From: Nocardioides jiangxiensis
GTDB lineage: Bacteria > Actinomycetota > Actinomycetes > Propionibacteriales > Nocardioidaceae
DNA: 64,000 bases
Reading direction: 5' to 3'
Assembly (NCBI RefSeq): GCF_030580915.1
Contig: NZ_JAUQTA010000001.1
Location: 186,001 to 250,000, forward strand
The notes beneath the pieces were generated by a model. That model was not told the origin of the DNA. It made no database searches and saw nothing but the letters and a program-made list of their open reading frames with translations. Positions 58,401 to 64,000 of the stretch are shown here, piece after piece. Position 1 is the first letter of the stretch; the number at the start of each line of letters is the position of its first letter. The translations under genes were made by a program, and so were the position numbers.

Positions 58401-60044
58401 CGTATCGCCGGTACGGAGCACTGGGTCGCCATCGAGGACGTCGCGCGCCTCCGCGACGGCCTCGGAGTGCCCGTGCCGCCGGGCACTCCCTCGGTCTTCA
58501 CCGAGCCCGTGACAGACCCGCTCGGCGACCTCGTCGGCCGCTACGCACGCACGCACGGGCCCTTCACCGCCGACGAGGTGGCGGCCCGCTTCGGGCTGGG
58601 CGTCGCGGTCGTCCGGCACACACTCACGCGGCTCGCCGGCGAGGGGCGCGTGCTGGAGGGTGAGTTCCGGCCCGCCGGAGCCGGGTCGGAGTGGTGCGAT
58701 GCCGAGGTCCTCCGCCGTCTGCGGAGGCGGTCGCTGGCACGGCTGCGGGCCGAGGTCGAGCCGGTAGACCCCGCGGCCCTGGGTCGTTTCCTCCCGCACT
58801 GGCAGGGCGTCACCCGCAGGCAGGGAGCCCTGCGTGGGGTCGACGGCGTCGTCGCCGCGATCGAGCAGCTCGCCGGCTGTCCGGTGCCGGCCAGTGCGCT
58901 CGAGTCGCTCGTGCTGCCCGCCCGCGTTCGTGACTACTCCCCGGCGTTCCTCGACGAGCTGACCGCGACCGGCGAGGTGCTCTGGGCCGGCCACGGTGCG
59001 CTGCCCGGGGACGACGGCTGGGTCTCGCTGCACCTCGCCGACCAGTGCGACCTGACGCTGCCCGCCCCCGTGCCCTTCGAGCACTCCGAGCTCCACCAGG
59101 CGGTTCTCGACGCACTCGCACCAGGAGGTGCGTGGTTCTTCCGCCAGCTCGCCGACACCGTCGGTTCGACCGACGACCAGGCCCTCGCGACCGTGCTGTG
59201 GGAGCTGGTGTGGGCGGGCCGGATCGGCAACGACACCCTGGCGCCGCTGCGAGCGCTGATCGGGGGCGGCTCGACGACCCACCGCACCCGTCGCCCCGCG
59301 CCCCGGGCACGCACGGCGTCCCGACGGCCCGCGATGCCCAGCCGCGGGGGGCCGCCGCAGACGGCCGGCCGCTGGAGCGCGCTGCCGGCCGTCGACCTCG
59401 ATCCCACCCGCCGCGCACACGCGCTCGCCGAAGGGCTGCTCGAGCGCCACGGGGTGGTCACCCGCGGAGCAGTGCAGGCCGAGCGGTCCCCGGGCGGGTT
59501 CGCCGCGGCGTACAAGGTGCTGAGCCAGTTCGAGGAGTCCGGACGGTGCCGACGCGGCTACTTCGTGGCCGGCCTGGGCGCAGCGCAGTTCGGCTCGTCG
59601 GGCGCGGTCGACCGGCTGCGCACCTTCTCCGATCCGGGTGACGAGCCGGTGGCGATCGCCCTGGCAGCGACCGATCCCGCGAACCCCTACGGGGCCGCGC
59701 TGCCCTGGCCCGAGCGCTCTGTCGTCGACCCGACGGCCGAGGGTGGGTCCGGACACCGCCCCGGGCGCAAGGCAGGCGCCCTCGCCGTTCTGGTCGACGG
59801 TGCCCTGGTGCTCTACGTGGAGCGCGGCGGGCGCACGCTGCTCACCTTCACCGACGACCACGAGCTCCTCGTCCCGGCAAGCGCCGCTCTGGCCGATGCC
59901 GTGCGTCGTGGCCAGCTCGGACGGCTCACCGTCGAGCGTGCGGACGGCGAGCAGCTGCTCGGCAGCGGGTCGACACCGCTGCGCGAGGCACTCACTGCGG
60001 CGGGCTTCGTCGCCACTCCCAGGGGGCTGCGGATCCGTGCCTGA
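55500..60044 (+). CDS. lhr: Lhr-type ATP-dependent DNA helicase
   Basis: A 1514-residue superfamily 2 helicase of the Lhr (large helicase-related) type. The Lhr-core carries APTGSGKTLSAFL (44-56), VDEVHAVAG (about 167), SATVRPLEEV (about 200) and the RNA-type motif VI segment ALQRVGRAGHQ (about 395-405). A winged-helix domain and the Lhr-specific C-terminal half (about 850-1510) follow, including repeats of HTH and beta-barrel material. Mycobacterial Lhr is a 3'-5' translocase in DNA repair. GTG at 55500 directly follows a PafBC-type promoter. The stop overlaps nei2 by 8 bases. Length is normal for the full-size family. Confidence 0.95.
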   Translation: MADPLERFGEATRTWFRAAFAAPTPAQVGAWAAIAAGRHALVVAPTGSGKTLSAFLAGVDRLLTDEPPEDPRRRCRVLYVSPLKALAVDVERNLRAPLTGIRHTADRLGLPVADVRVGVRSGDTPAAERRKLATAPPDIMITTPESLFLMLTSGAREALRGVQTVIVDEVHAVAGTKRGAHLALTLERLDALLERPAQRIGLSATVRPLEEVARFLGGAAPVEIVAPPSTKEWDLRVVVPVEDMTSPGDYDEESEDPARSGSLWPHVEESVVDLIEQHRSTIVFANSRRLAERLTARFNEIATERSGLAVDRAVASPAAVIAQSGTSYAPETVIAKAHHGSVSKEQRALIEDDLKRGRLPCVVATSSLELGIDMGDVDLVVQIESPPSVASALQRVGRAGHQVGEVSRGVLYPKHRGDLAQTAVAVERMRAGAIESLRVPSNPLDVLAQQVVAMTALDAWHVDELYELARRSAPYAHLPRAAFDTTLDLLAGRYPSDEFAELRPRVVWDRVTGQVTGRPGAQRLAVTSGGTIPDRGLFGVFLVGSEAGSGGGKRVGELDEEMVYESRVGDVFALGATSWRIEDITHDRVLVTPAPGVPGRLPFWKGDTLGRPAELGEAVGALGRELAALPQELAVARAKEAGLDEWAAANLAGYVAEQADATRIVPSDRSIVVERCRDELGDWRLVVHSPYGTPVHAPWALAINARLRERYGVEASAVASDDGIVLRVPDTSAEPPGGDIVVFEPGEIEEIVTAEVGGSALFASRFRECAARALLLPRRDPGKRSPLWQQRQRSAQLLEVAAKYPSFPIVLEAVREVLQDVYDLPGLVGLLTRIDRREVQVVDVDTPMPSPYARSLLFGYVAQFVYEGDSPIAERRAAALQLDQGLLAELLGRAELRELLDPVVLAETEAELQRLVEDRRARDAEGVADLLRLLGPLSAAEVGARYRGVDAQADLATLAAARRAAVLRIAGTEHWVAIEDVARLRDGLGVPVPPGTPSVFTEPVTDPLGDLVGRYARTHGPFTADEVAARFGLGVAVVRHTLTRLAGEGRVLEGEFRPAGAGSEWCDAEVLRRLRRRSLARLRAEVEPVDPAALGRFLPHWQGVTRRQGALRGVDGVVAAIEQLAGCPVPASALESLVLPARVRDYSPAFLDELTATGEVLWAGHGALPGDDGWVSLHLADQCDLTLPAPVPFEHSELHQAVLDALAPGGAWFFRQLADTVGSTDDQALATVLWELVWAGRIGNDTLAPLRALIGGGSTTHRTRRPAPRARTASRRPAMPSRGGPPQTAGRWSALPAVDLDPTRRAHALAEGLLERHGVVTRGAVQAERSPGGFAAAYKVLSQFEESGRCRRGYFVAGLGAAQFGSSGAVDRLRTFSDPGDEPVAIALAATDPANPYGAALPWPERSVVDPTAEGGSGHRPGRKAGALAVLVDGALVLYVERGGRTLLTFTDDHELLVPASAALADAVRRGQLGRLTVERADGEQLLGSGSTPLREALTAAGFVATPRGLRIRA

Positions 60045-60810
60045 GGGCGACGCGGTGTGGCGTGCAGCCCGGTCTCTCGACCGGGCCCTGTCCGGACGCG
60101 TGCTCACGTCCACCGACTTCCGCGTCCCGGCCCATGCGACCGCCGACCTCAGCGGTCGCACCGTCGTCGAGACGGTGGCCCGCGGCAAGCACCTGCTCAC
60201 CCGGATCGGTCCGGACGTCACCTTGCACACCCACCTCAAGATGGAGGGATCCTGGGCGGTCGGCCGCGCGGGAGAGCGCTGGCGCAAGCCGGCGCACACG
60301 GCACGTGTCGTGCTGCGCACCGACGACGTGGAGGCAGTCGGCTTCTCCCTGGGCATCGTGGAGCTGCTCCCCCGCGCTGCCGAGTCGGACGCCGTCGGCC
60401 ACCTCGGCCCCGACCTGCTCGGCCCCGACTGGGACGCCGCCCGCGCGGCCCACAACCTGGTCGGCGACCCCGACCGGCCGCTCGCCGAGGCCCTCCTCGA
60501 CCAGCGCAACCTCGCCGGCATCGGCAACGTCTATGCCGCCGAGCTCTGCTTCCTCACCGGCCGCCTGCCCACGACGCCCGTGGGCGAGGTCGAGCGTCTC
60601 GAGCGCCTGGTCTCCCGCGCACACCAGCTGCTGCTGGTCAACCGGGAGCGCTCCGGCATGGTCACCACCGGTGACACCCGGCGCGGTCGGTCGCACTGGG
60701 TCTACGGCCAGCGCACGTGCCTGCGCTGCGGCTCCGTCGTACGTCGGGAAGAGCAGGGCGAGCCCGGTCGCGAGCGGATCCGCTACTGGTGCCCCTCCTG
60801 TCAGCGCTGA
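60037..60810 (+). CDS. nei2: DNA glycosylase/AP lyase Nei2 (endonuclease VIII-like)
   Basis: A 257-residue Fpg/Nei base-excision repair enzyme. After the start V1 the catalytic P2-E3-G4-D5 is intact. The LARGKHLL-like turn VARGKHLLTRIG and the H2TH region AEALLDQRNLAGIGNVYAAELCF (about 150-172) follow. A C-terminal zinc finger is CLRCGSVVRR ... RYWCPSCQR (C-x2-C ... C-x2-C). It removes oxidised pyrimidines. GTG at 60037 overlaps the lhr end by 8 bases, so lhr-nei2 is one operon, as in mycobacteria. Confidence 0.95.
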   Translation: MPEGDAVWRAARSLDRALSGRVLTSTDFRVPAHATADLSGRTVVETVARGKHLLTRIGPDVTLHTHLKMEGSWAVGRAGERWRKPAHTARVVLRTDDVEAVGFSLGIVELLPRAAESDAVGHLGPDLLGPDWDAARAAHNLVGDPDRPLAEALLDQRNLAGIGNVYAAELCFLTGRLPTTPVGEVERLERLVSRAHQLLLVNRERSGMVTTGDTRRGRSHWVYGQRTCLRCGSVVRREEQGEPGRERIRYWCPSCQR

Positions 60811-60828
60811 GGCCGCAAGCCGCTGGCC

Positions 60829-61026
60829 TCACGCCTCGGTCACTGCCACGCGGGTGGTGACCTGGTCCGCGACCTCGCGTGCCCGGGGGCGCCGATGAGT
60901 GCAGCGCGGAGGACGTAGCCACGGGGCACAGTGCCCAGGCAGAGCACCGACCCGGTCGGTGTGGGTCACCGCGAGCAGCGTCACCACGCACATCGTCGGC
61001 GCGAGGACGAAGAGCACCAGCACCAC
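60829..61026 (-). CDS. Possible small membrane peptide
   Basis: A 65-residue frame opening with GTG, hydrophobic at the N-terminus (VLVLFVLAPTMCVVTLLAV) and basic afterwards (PPRCTHRRPRAR). No good Shine-Dalgarno or homologous family was recognised, and it lies in a 293-base gap between nei2 and the GNAT gene. It may be chance. Listed because no other gene explains this stretch. Confidence 0.25.
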   Translation of the reverse strand: MVLVLFVLAPTMCVVTLLAVTHTDRVGALPGHCAPWLRPPRCTHRRPRAREVADQVTTRVAVTEA

Positions 61027-61103
61027 GGCGATGCGTCACGATCCATGGGGCTCTCCTCCAGCAGACCGACATCAGCAGACTGCGAGCGGGTACTCCACGG
61101 CTC

Positions 61104-61490
61104 ATGGAACCCACCGTCACCCCCGCCGAGTACGCCGCCCTCCGCGCCGCCGTGGACTGGCCGGTCTGCCCGCCGGCGGAGGCCGAGGCGGCCTTGCAGC
61201 GGTCGCTGGCGGTCGCCATCGCCCGCAACGCCGACGGTCGCCTGGTCGGCCTGGCCCGCGCGGTCGGTGACGGCTTCTACGTGGTGGTCGTCGACGTCAT
61301 CGTCGACCCCCGCGAGCAGGACCAGGGCATCGCGCACCGCCTCCTGACCGACCTGCTCGCCACGCAACCGGTGCGCGCCGCAGGCCACCTGACCCTCTTC
61401 GCAGCTCCGGAGGCGGTCGGCCTCTACGAGGAGCTCGGCTTCCGTGAGGAGAAGGGCGTCTACATGGTCCGGCCCACCCCGGACGCGTGA
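61104..61490 (+). CDS. GNAT family N-acetyltransferase
   Basis: A 128-residue acetyltransferase. The acetyl-CoA binding element is VDVIVDPREQDQGIAHRLLTDLL near residues 61-83, with QDQGI in the R/Q-x-x-G-x-G/A place, and the C-terminal strand-helix is YEELGFREEKGVYMVRP. N-terminal residues 1-45 carry a typical GNAT start (VTPAEYAALRAAVDWPV). No acceptor can be named. The stop is 62 bases before the pseudouridine synthase start. Confidence 0.85.
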   Translation: MEPTVTPAEYAALRAAVDWPVCPPAEAEAALQRSLAVAIARNADGRLVGLARAVGDGFYVVVVDVIVDPREQDQGIAHRLLTDLLATQPVRAAGHLTLFAAPEAVGLYEELGFREEKGVYMVRPTPDA

Positions 61491-61540
61491 CCCCGGGCGG
61501 CGGCCGCCACCCGGATGCCGTCCGCGGGCACCTCCACACC

Positions 61541-61546
61541 TACGAT
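61541..61546 (+). promoter_or_regulatory. Candidate -10 box of the pseudouridine synthase gene (leaderless type)
   Basis: TACGAT, six bases before the GTG at 61553; it decides the start, which otherwise could be 66 bases upstream. Confidence 0.45.
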
Positions 61547-61552
61547 CTGCGC

Positions 61553-62536
61553 GTGCCTCCCCCGTCGCCCCTGCCGCCGCGCCATGGGCTCAGCGCAGCA
61601 TGGGTCCGCACGCCTGCGGCCGGCACAGCCCCCGAGCACGAGGGCACGATGCGCGACTGGCTCCGGCACCGCCTGCCGCCTCGCAACCTCGAGGCCACGG
61701 GCGTGCACGCGCTGGCGGAGCTCGCCGTTCCGCTCGGCGACGGACAGCAGCCGAGCGTCGACGTCGACGCCTTCCTCGCGGCGGGACGCTTCGTCTGGCA
61801 GGACGGCGCTCCCGTGCGCGCGGACGATCCCTACCGGCCGCACACGTTCATGTGGTTCCACCGGGACCTGCGCGAGGAGCCGGTGGTACCCGGCGAGCTG
61901 ACCCTCCTGCACCGCGATGAGCGGATCGTCGTCGTGGACAAGCCTGCCTTCCTCTCGACGATCCCGCGCGGCAGCCACGTCGTCCAGAGCGTCGTCGTCC
62001 GCGCCCGGGAGGAGCTCGGTCTTCCCGAGCTCTCCCCTGCCCACCGCCTCGACAGGGTCACCTCCGGAGTGCTCATGCTGACGGCCGCGAAGCAGTGGCG
62101 CGGCGCCTACCAGGGCGTCTTCGAGGACGGCACGGCGAGGAAGGTCTACCGCGCCGTCGCGCCGTACGACCCCGCGCGCGAGCAGCCGACCTGGGTGCGC
62201 AACCACCTCCAGAAGCCACGGGGTCAGTGGCAGGGCGAGGTGGTGCCGAACGCGCCCGTCAACGCGGAGACGCTCGTGGAGCTCGAGGCCCGCCTCGACG
62301 GTGACCGCGCGATCTACCGGCTCACACCGCTGACGGGGCGCACGCACCAGCTCCGGATGCACCTGCACGGACTGGGCATCCCGATCGAGGGAGATCCCCT
62401 CTACCCGGTCGCCACCGGCGTCAGCGTCGACGACTTCAGCACGCCGCTCCAGCTGCTCGCGAGCGAGCTCGCGTTCACCGACCCGGTCGACGGCACGGAG
62501 CGCTCGTTCAGGAGCACCAAGGTGCTGCCCCTCTGA
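61553..62536 (+). CDS. RluA-type pseudouridine synthase
   Basis: A 327-residue RNA pseudouridine synthase of the RluA group. The catalytic Asp is in SPAHRLDRVTSGVLML near residues 160-175. Other family signatures are VVVDKPAFLSTIPRGSH near 130, TGRTHQLRMHLHGLGIPIEGDPLYP near 262-286 and the SELAFTDPV C-terminus. The N-terminal 110 residues replace the S4 domain. The target RNA is unknown. GTG at 61553 follows a -10-like box. Its stop lies 5 bases before a 22-bp repeat array. Confidence 0.9.
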   Translation: MPPPSPLPPRHGLSAAWVRTPAAGTAPEHEGTMRDWLRHRLPPRNLEATGVHALAELAVPLGDGQQPSVDVDAFLAAGRFVWQDGAPVRADDPYRPHTFMWFHRDLREEPVVPGELTLLHRDERIVVVDKPAFLSTIPRGSHVVQSVVVRAREELGLPELSPAHRLDRVTSGVLMLTAAKQWRGAYQGVFEDGTARKVYRAVAPYDPAREQPTWVRNHLQKPRGQWQGEVVPNAPVNAETLVELEARLDGDRAIYRLTPLTGRTHQLRMHLHGLGIPIEGDPLYPVATGVSVDDFSTPLQLLASELAFTDPVDGTERSFRSTKVLPL

Positions 62537-62541
62537 TCACC

Positions 62542-62629
62542 CGGCACACGCCTCGTCTCGACGCGGCACACGCCTCGTCTCGACGCGGCACACGCCTCGT
62601 CTCGGCGCGGCACCCGCCTCGTCTCGGCG
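62542..62629. repeat. Tandem 22-bp repeat array (4 units)
   Basis: Four units at 62542, 62564, 62586 and 62608. Each unit begins CGGCACACGCC (the last CGGCACCCGCC) and continues TCGTCTCGRCG. It is the same family as at 48375 with two changed positions. It lies between convergent genes, 5 bases after one stop and 11 bases before the other. Confidence 0.9.
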
Positions 62630-62640
62630 CGGAAGGACCG

Positions 62641-62940
62641 TCAGGCAGCAGACGACGCGGCGGTGGCGTCGACACGGACGGGCAGCGGGATGGGAGCCAG
62701 TGCGGCTTCCTCGAGCGCGACCTGGTCGGAGACCTCGCGGATCACCTGCGACAGGGTCAGGTCCATCGCGTTGCACAGCGACGCCAGCAGCTCCGAGGAG
62801 GCTTCCTTCTGGCCGCGCTCGATCTCGGAGATGTAGCCCAGCGACACGCGGGCACCGGCGGAGACCTCGCGCAGCGTCATGCCGCGCTGCACGCGCTGGT
62901 GACGGAGCACGTCGCCGAGCACTCGACGGAACAGCACCAT
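62641..62940 (-). CDS. clgR: ClgR-like XRE-family transcriptional regulator
   Basis: A 99-residue helix-turn-helix protein. Residues 6-65 are the XRE domain (LGDVLRHQRVQRGMTLREVSAGARVSLGYISEIERGQKEASSELL), a close match to ClgR, which activates clp protease and DNA-repair or stress genes in actinobacteria. It ends in ATAASSAA; a C-terminal Ala-Ala is used as a Clp degradation signal in known ClgR proteins, so instability is likely but inferred. Its place beside cinA and pgsA is conserved. GGAGAT lies just before the ATG at 62940. Confidence 0.9.
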   Translation of the reverse strand: MVLFRRVLGDVLRHQRVQRGMTLREVSAGARVSLGYISEIERGQKEASSELLASLCNAMDLTLSQVIREVSDQVALEEAALAPIPLPVRVDATAASSAA

Positions 62941-62976
62941 GGCGATCTCCTTCGCGATCGTGGGGATGGGGCAACG

Positions 62977-63489
62977 CTACCCGAGGCGTGGTTCTTCCCG
63001 CGGCACATGTTCGAGGAGTAGCGCGAGCGCCGCCTCGACCGTCGCCTCGCGGATCCGGACCCGGTCACCCTCCAGGTGCAGTGCGTACGACGTGACACCG
63101 GCCGGACCGGCCAGGCCGACGAAGACGGTGCCCACCGGCTTGCCCTCCTGCTCGTCCGGGCCGGCGACGCCGGTCGTCGCGACGCCGAACGTCGTACCGA
63201 GCAGCCGGCGCACACCGCCGGCCATTGCCTCGGCGCAGGCTGCCGACACCACGCCCGGGCCGGCGATCACCTCCGGAGGCACCGCGAGCAGCTCCTCCTT
63301 CGCGTGGGTCGCGTAGGTGACCACGCCGCCGACGTACACCGCAGAGGCACCGGCCGCCGCCGTGATCGCTCCGGCGACGAGCCCGCCGGTCAGCGACTCC
63401 GCCGTGGCGACCGTCTGGCCACGGACCTGCAGGGTCGCGACGAGCTGGGCCGCGACGGTCGGGGACTCGGTGATCTCCTCGGGGGCCAT
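62977..63489 (-). CDS. cinA: CinA C-terminal family nicotinamide-nucleotide amidohydrolase
   Basis: A 170-residue single-domain protein equal to the C-terminal half of CinA (PncC). Signatures are AESLTGGLVAGAITAAAGASAVYVGGVVTYATHAKEELL near residues 30-68 and FGVATTGVAGPDEQEGKPVGTVFVGL near 100-125. It deamidates NMN to nicotinate mononucleotide in NAD recycling. The N-terminal COG1058 domain of full-length CinA is absent. A -10-like TAGGCT lies six bases before the ATG. Upstream pgsA is 20 bases away on the same strand. Confidence 0.93.
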   Translation of the reverse strand: MAPEEITESPTVAAQLVATLQVRGQTVATAESLTGGLVAGAITAAAGASAVYVGGVVTYATHAKEELLAVPPEVIAGPGVVSAACAEAMAGGVRRLLGTTFGVATTGVAGPDEQEGKPVGTVFVGLAGPAGVTSYALHLEGDRVRIREATVEAALALLLEHVPREEPRLG

Positions 63490-63495
63490 GACCCG

Positions 63496-63501
63496 AGCCT
63501 A
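63496..63501 (-). promoter_or_regulatory. Candidate -10 box of cinA (leaderless type)
   Basis: TAGGCT on the minus strand, six bases before the ATG at 63489. Confidence 0.4.
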
Positions 63502-63509
63502 CGAGGGCC

Positions 63510-64000
63510 TCAGGCGCGCGCCGCGCGCTTCTGACGGATGGCGTCACGGAAGAACTCGTAGCCCGACCAGACCGTCAGGAGCACGGCGACCGCGAGGATC
63601 ACCTGCGCGACGTAGAAGATCGCCTTGCCCGGCGTGCCCCAGGCGTGGTCGTCCGCGACGAGCGGCAGGGACAGCAGGCCGAGCGCCACGCCCTGCGCGG
63701 TCGTCTTGATCTTGCCGAGCTGCGCGGCCGGGATCACGACGTCCTTCATGATCGAGAGGCGCAGCAGCGTCACGCTCCACTCGCGCACCAGGACGAGGAC
63801 CGTGACCCACCACCAGATCTCGCCGCCGGCGACGTACCAGGCCTCGCCGGACCGCGAGCCGACGATCGAGAGGCCGATGAACGCCATGCCCGTGATCGCC
63901 TTGTCGGCGATGGGGTCGGCGATCTTGCCGAAGTCCGTGACCAGGTTGTGCTTGCGGGCGAGGTCGCCATCGATCTTGTCGGTGACCATGGCGATCGCGA
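63510..64000 (-). CDS. pgsA: CDP-diacylglycerol--glycerol-3-phosphate 3-phosphatidyltransferase (partial)
   Basis: The C-terminal 163 residues of phosphatidylglycerophosphate synthase; the N-terminus lies beyond the right edge. The CDP-alcohol signature is visible at once: DKIDGDLARKHNLVTDFGKIADPIADK (D-x2-DG-x2-AR-x8-G-x3-D-x3-D). At least four membrane helices follow, ending in FYVAQVILAVAVLLTVWSGYEFF and a basic tail RQKRAARA. It makes phosphatidylglycerophosphate from CDP-DAG and glycerol 3-phosphate. Order pgsA-cinA-clgR is conserved in actinobacteria. Confidence 0.95.
   Translation of the reverse strand, partial: AIAMVTDKIDGDLARKHNLVTDFGKIADPIADKAITGMAFIGLSIVGSRSGEAWYVAGGEIWWWVTVLVLVREWSVTLLRLSIMKDVVIPAAQLGKIKTTAQGVALGLLSLPLVADDHAWGTPGKAIFYVAQVILAVAVLLTVWSGYEFFRDAIRQKRAARA

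Noticed and set aside
46273-62629. 22-bp repeats as CRISPR arrays
   Set aside because: Units are directly adjacent with no unique spacers, and there are no cas genes.

Overview
High-GC actinobacterial chromosome, most likely a Nocardioides-like member of the Nocardioidaceae. This is inferred from gene order, an SsgA/SsgB-like protein, a PI-phosphate synthase, an actinobacterial SOS box, a PafBC-type promoter and many leaderless start sites. No insertion sequence, prophage, CRISPR array or rRNA operon was seen. Most of the window is conserved chromosomal backbone with small accessory inserts.

Left part (1-25.1 kb): a partial MBL hydrolase, a DUF349 protein and an AraC/VOC pair lead into a long minus-strand block. 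Read in transcription order (right to left) it runs thrS, HIT, ABM-domain protein, inositol-monophosphatase-like protein, PI-phosphate synthase, pdxS, [DUF protein, acyltransferase, AurF-like diiron oxygenase, FprB-like reductase, TetR], pdxT, yebC, DUF1801-like protein, ruvC-ruvA-ruvB, yajC-secD-secF-apt, gap and rel. This is the actinobacterial thrS-to-relA neighbourhood, but the acyltransferase and mannosyltransferase (patA, pimA) that usually follow the PI-phosphate synthase are absent. The pdxS and pdxT genes are separated by a redox operon with its own candidate operator.

Middle part (25.1-42.6 kb): a GAF-ANTAR regulator, a stress-type block (SigB/F-family sigma factor translated with a general-stress SDR, a VIT1-like transporter and small membrane proteins), three tRNAs (Val, Cys, Gly), a class IV aminotransferase, SsgB-like protein, tRNA-Val(CAC), FUSC, CsbD, DUF389 and YihY membrane proteins, a DctA transporter divergent from a CitA/CitB-type two-component system, glyA and a berberine-bridge-type FAD oxidoreductase.

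Right part (42.8-64 kb): an assimilatory sulfur operon (sulfite reductase, small zinc ribbon, APS/PAPS reductase, CbiX chelatase); a HipA-like kinase/DUF3037/PPK2 module next to recX-recA; an accessory insert (pyruvyl transferase, glycosyltransferase, deaminase, MFS) between recA and its usual neighbour DUF3046; lhr-nei2 DNA repair operon; rRNA/tRNA pseudouridine synthase; and clgR-cinA-pgsA (partial).

The most unusual signals are a 22-bp tandem repeat family placed just after stop codons at three loci (46.3, 48.4 and 62.6 kb), one copy of which has become a long hairpin; the translationally coupled PPK2-HipA-DUF3037 module; a DNA-damage regulon visible in the DNA (LexA boxes at recA and on the ruvC start codon, PafBC-type promoters at recA and lhr); and the reorganised phosphatidylinositol locus.
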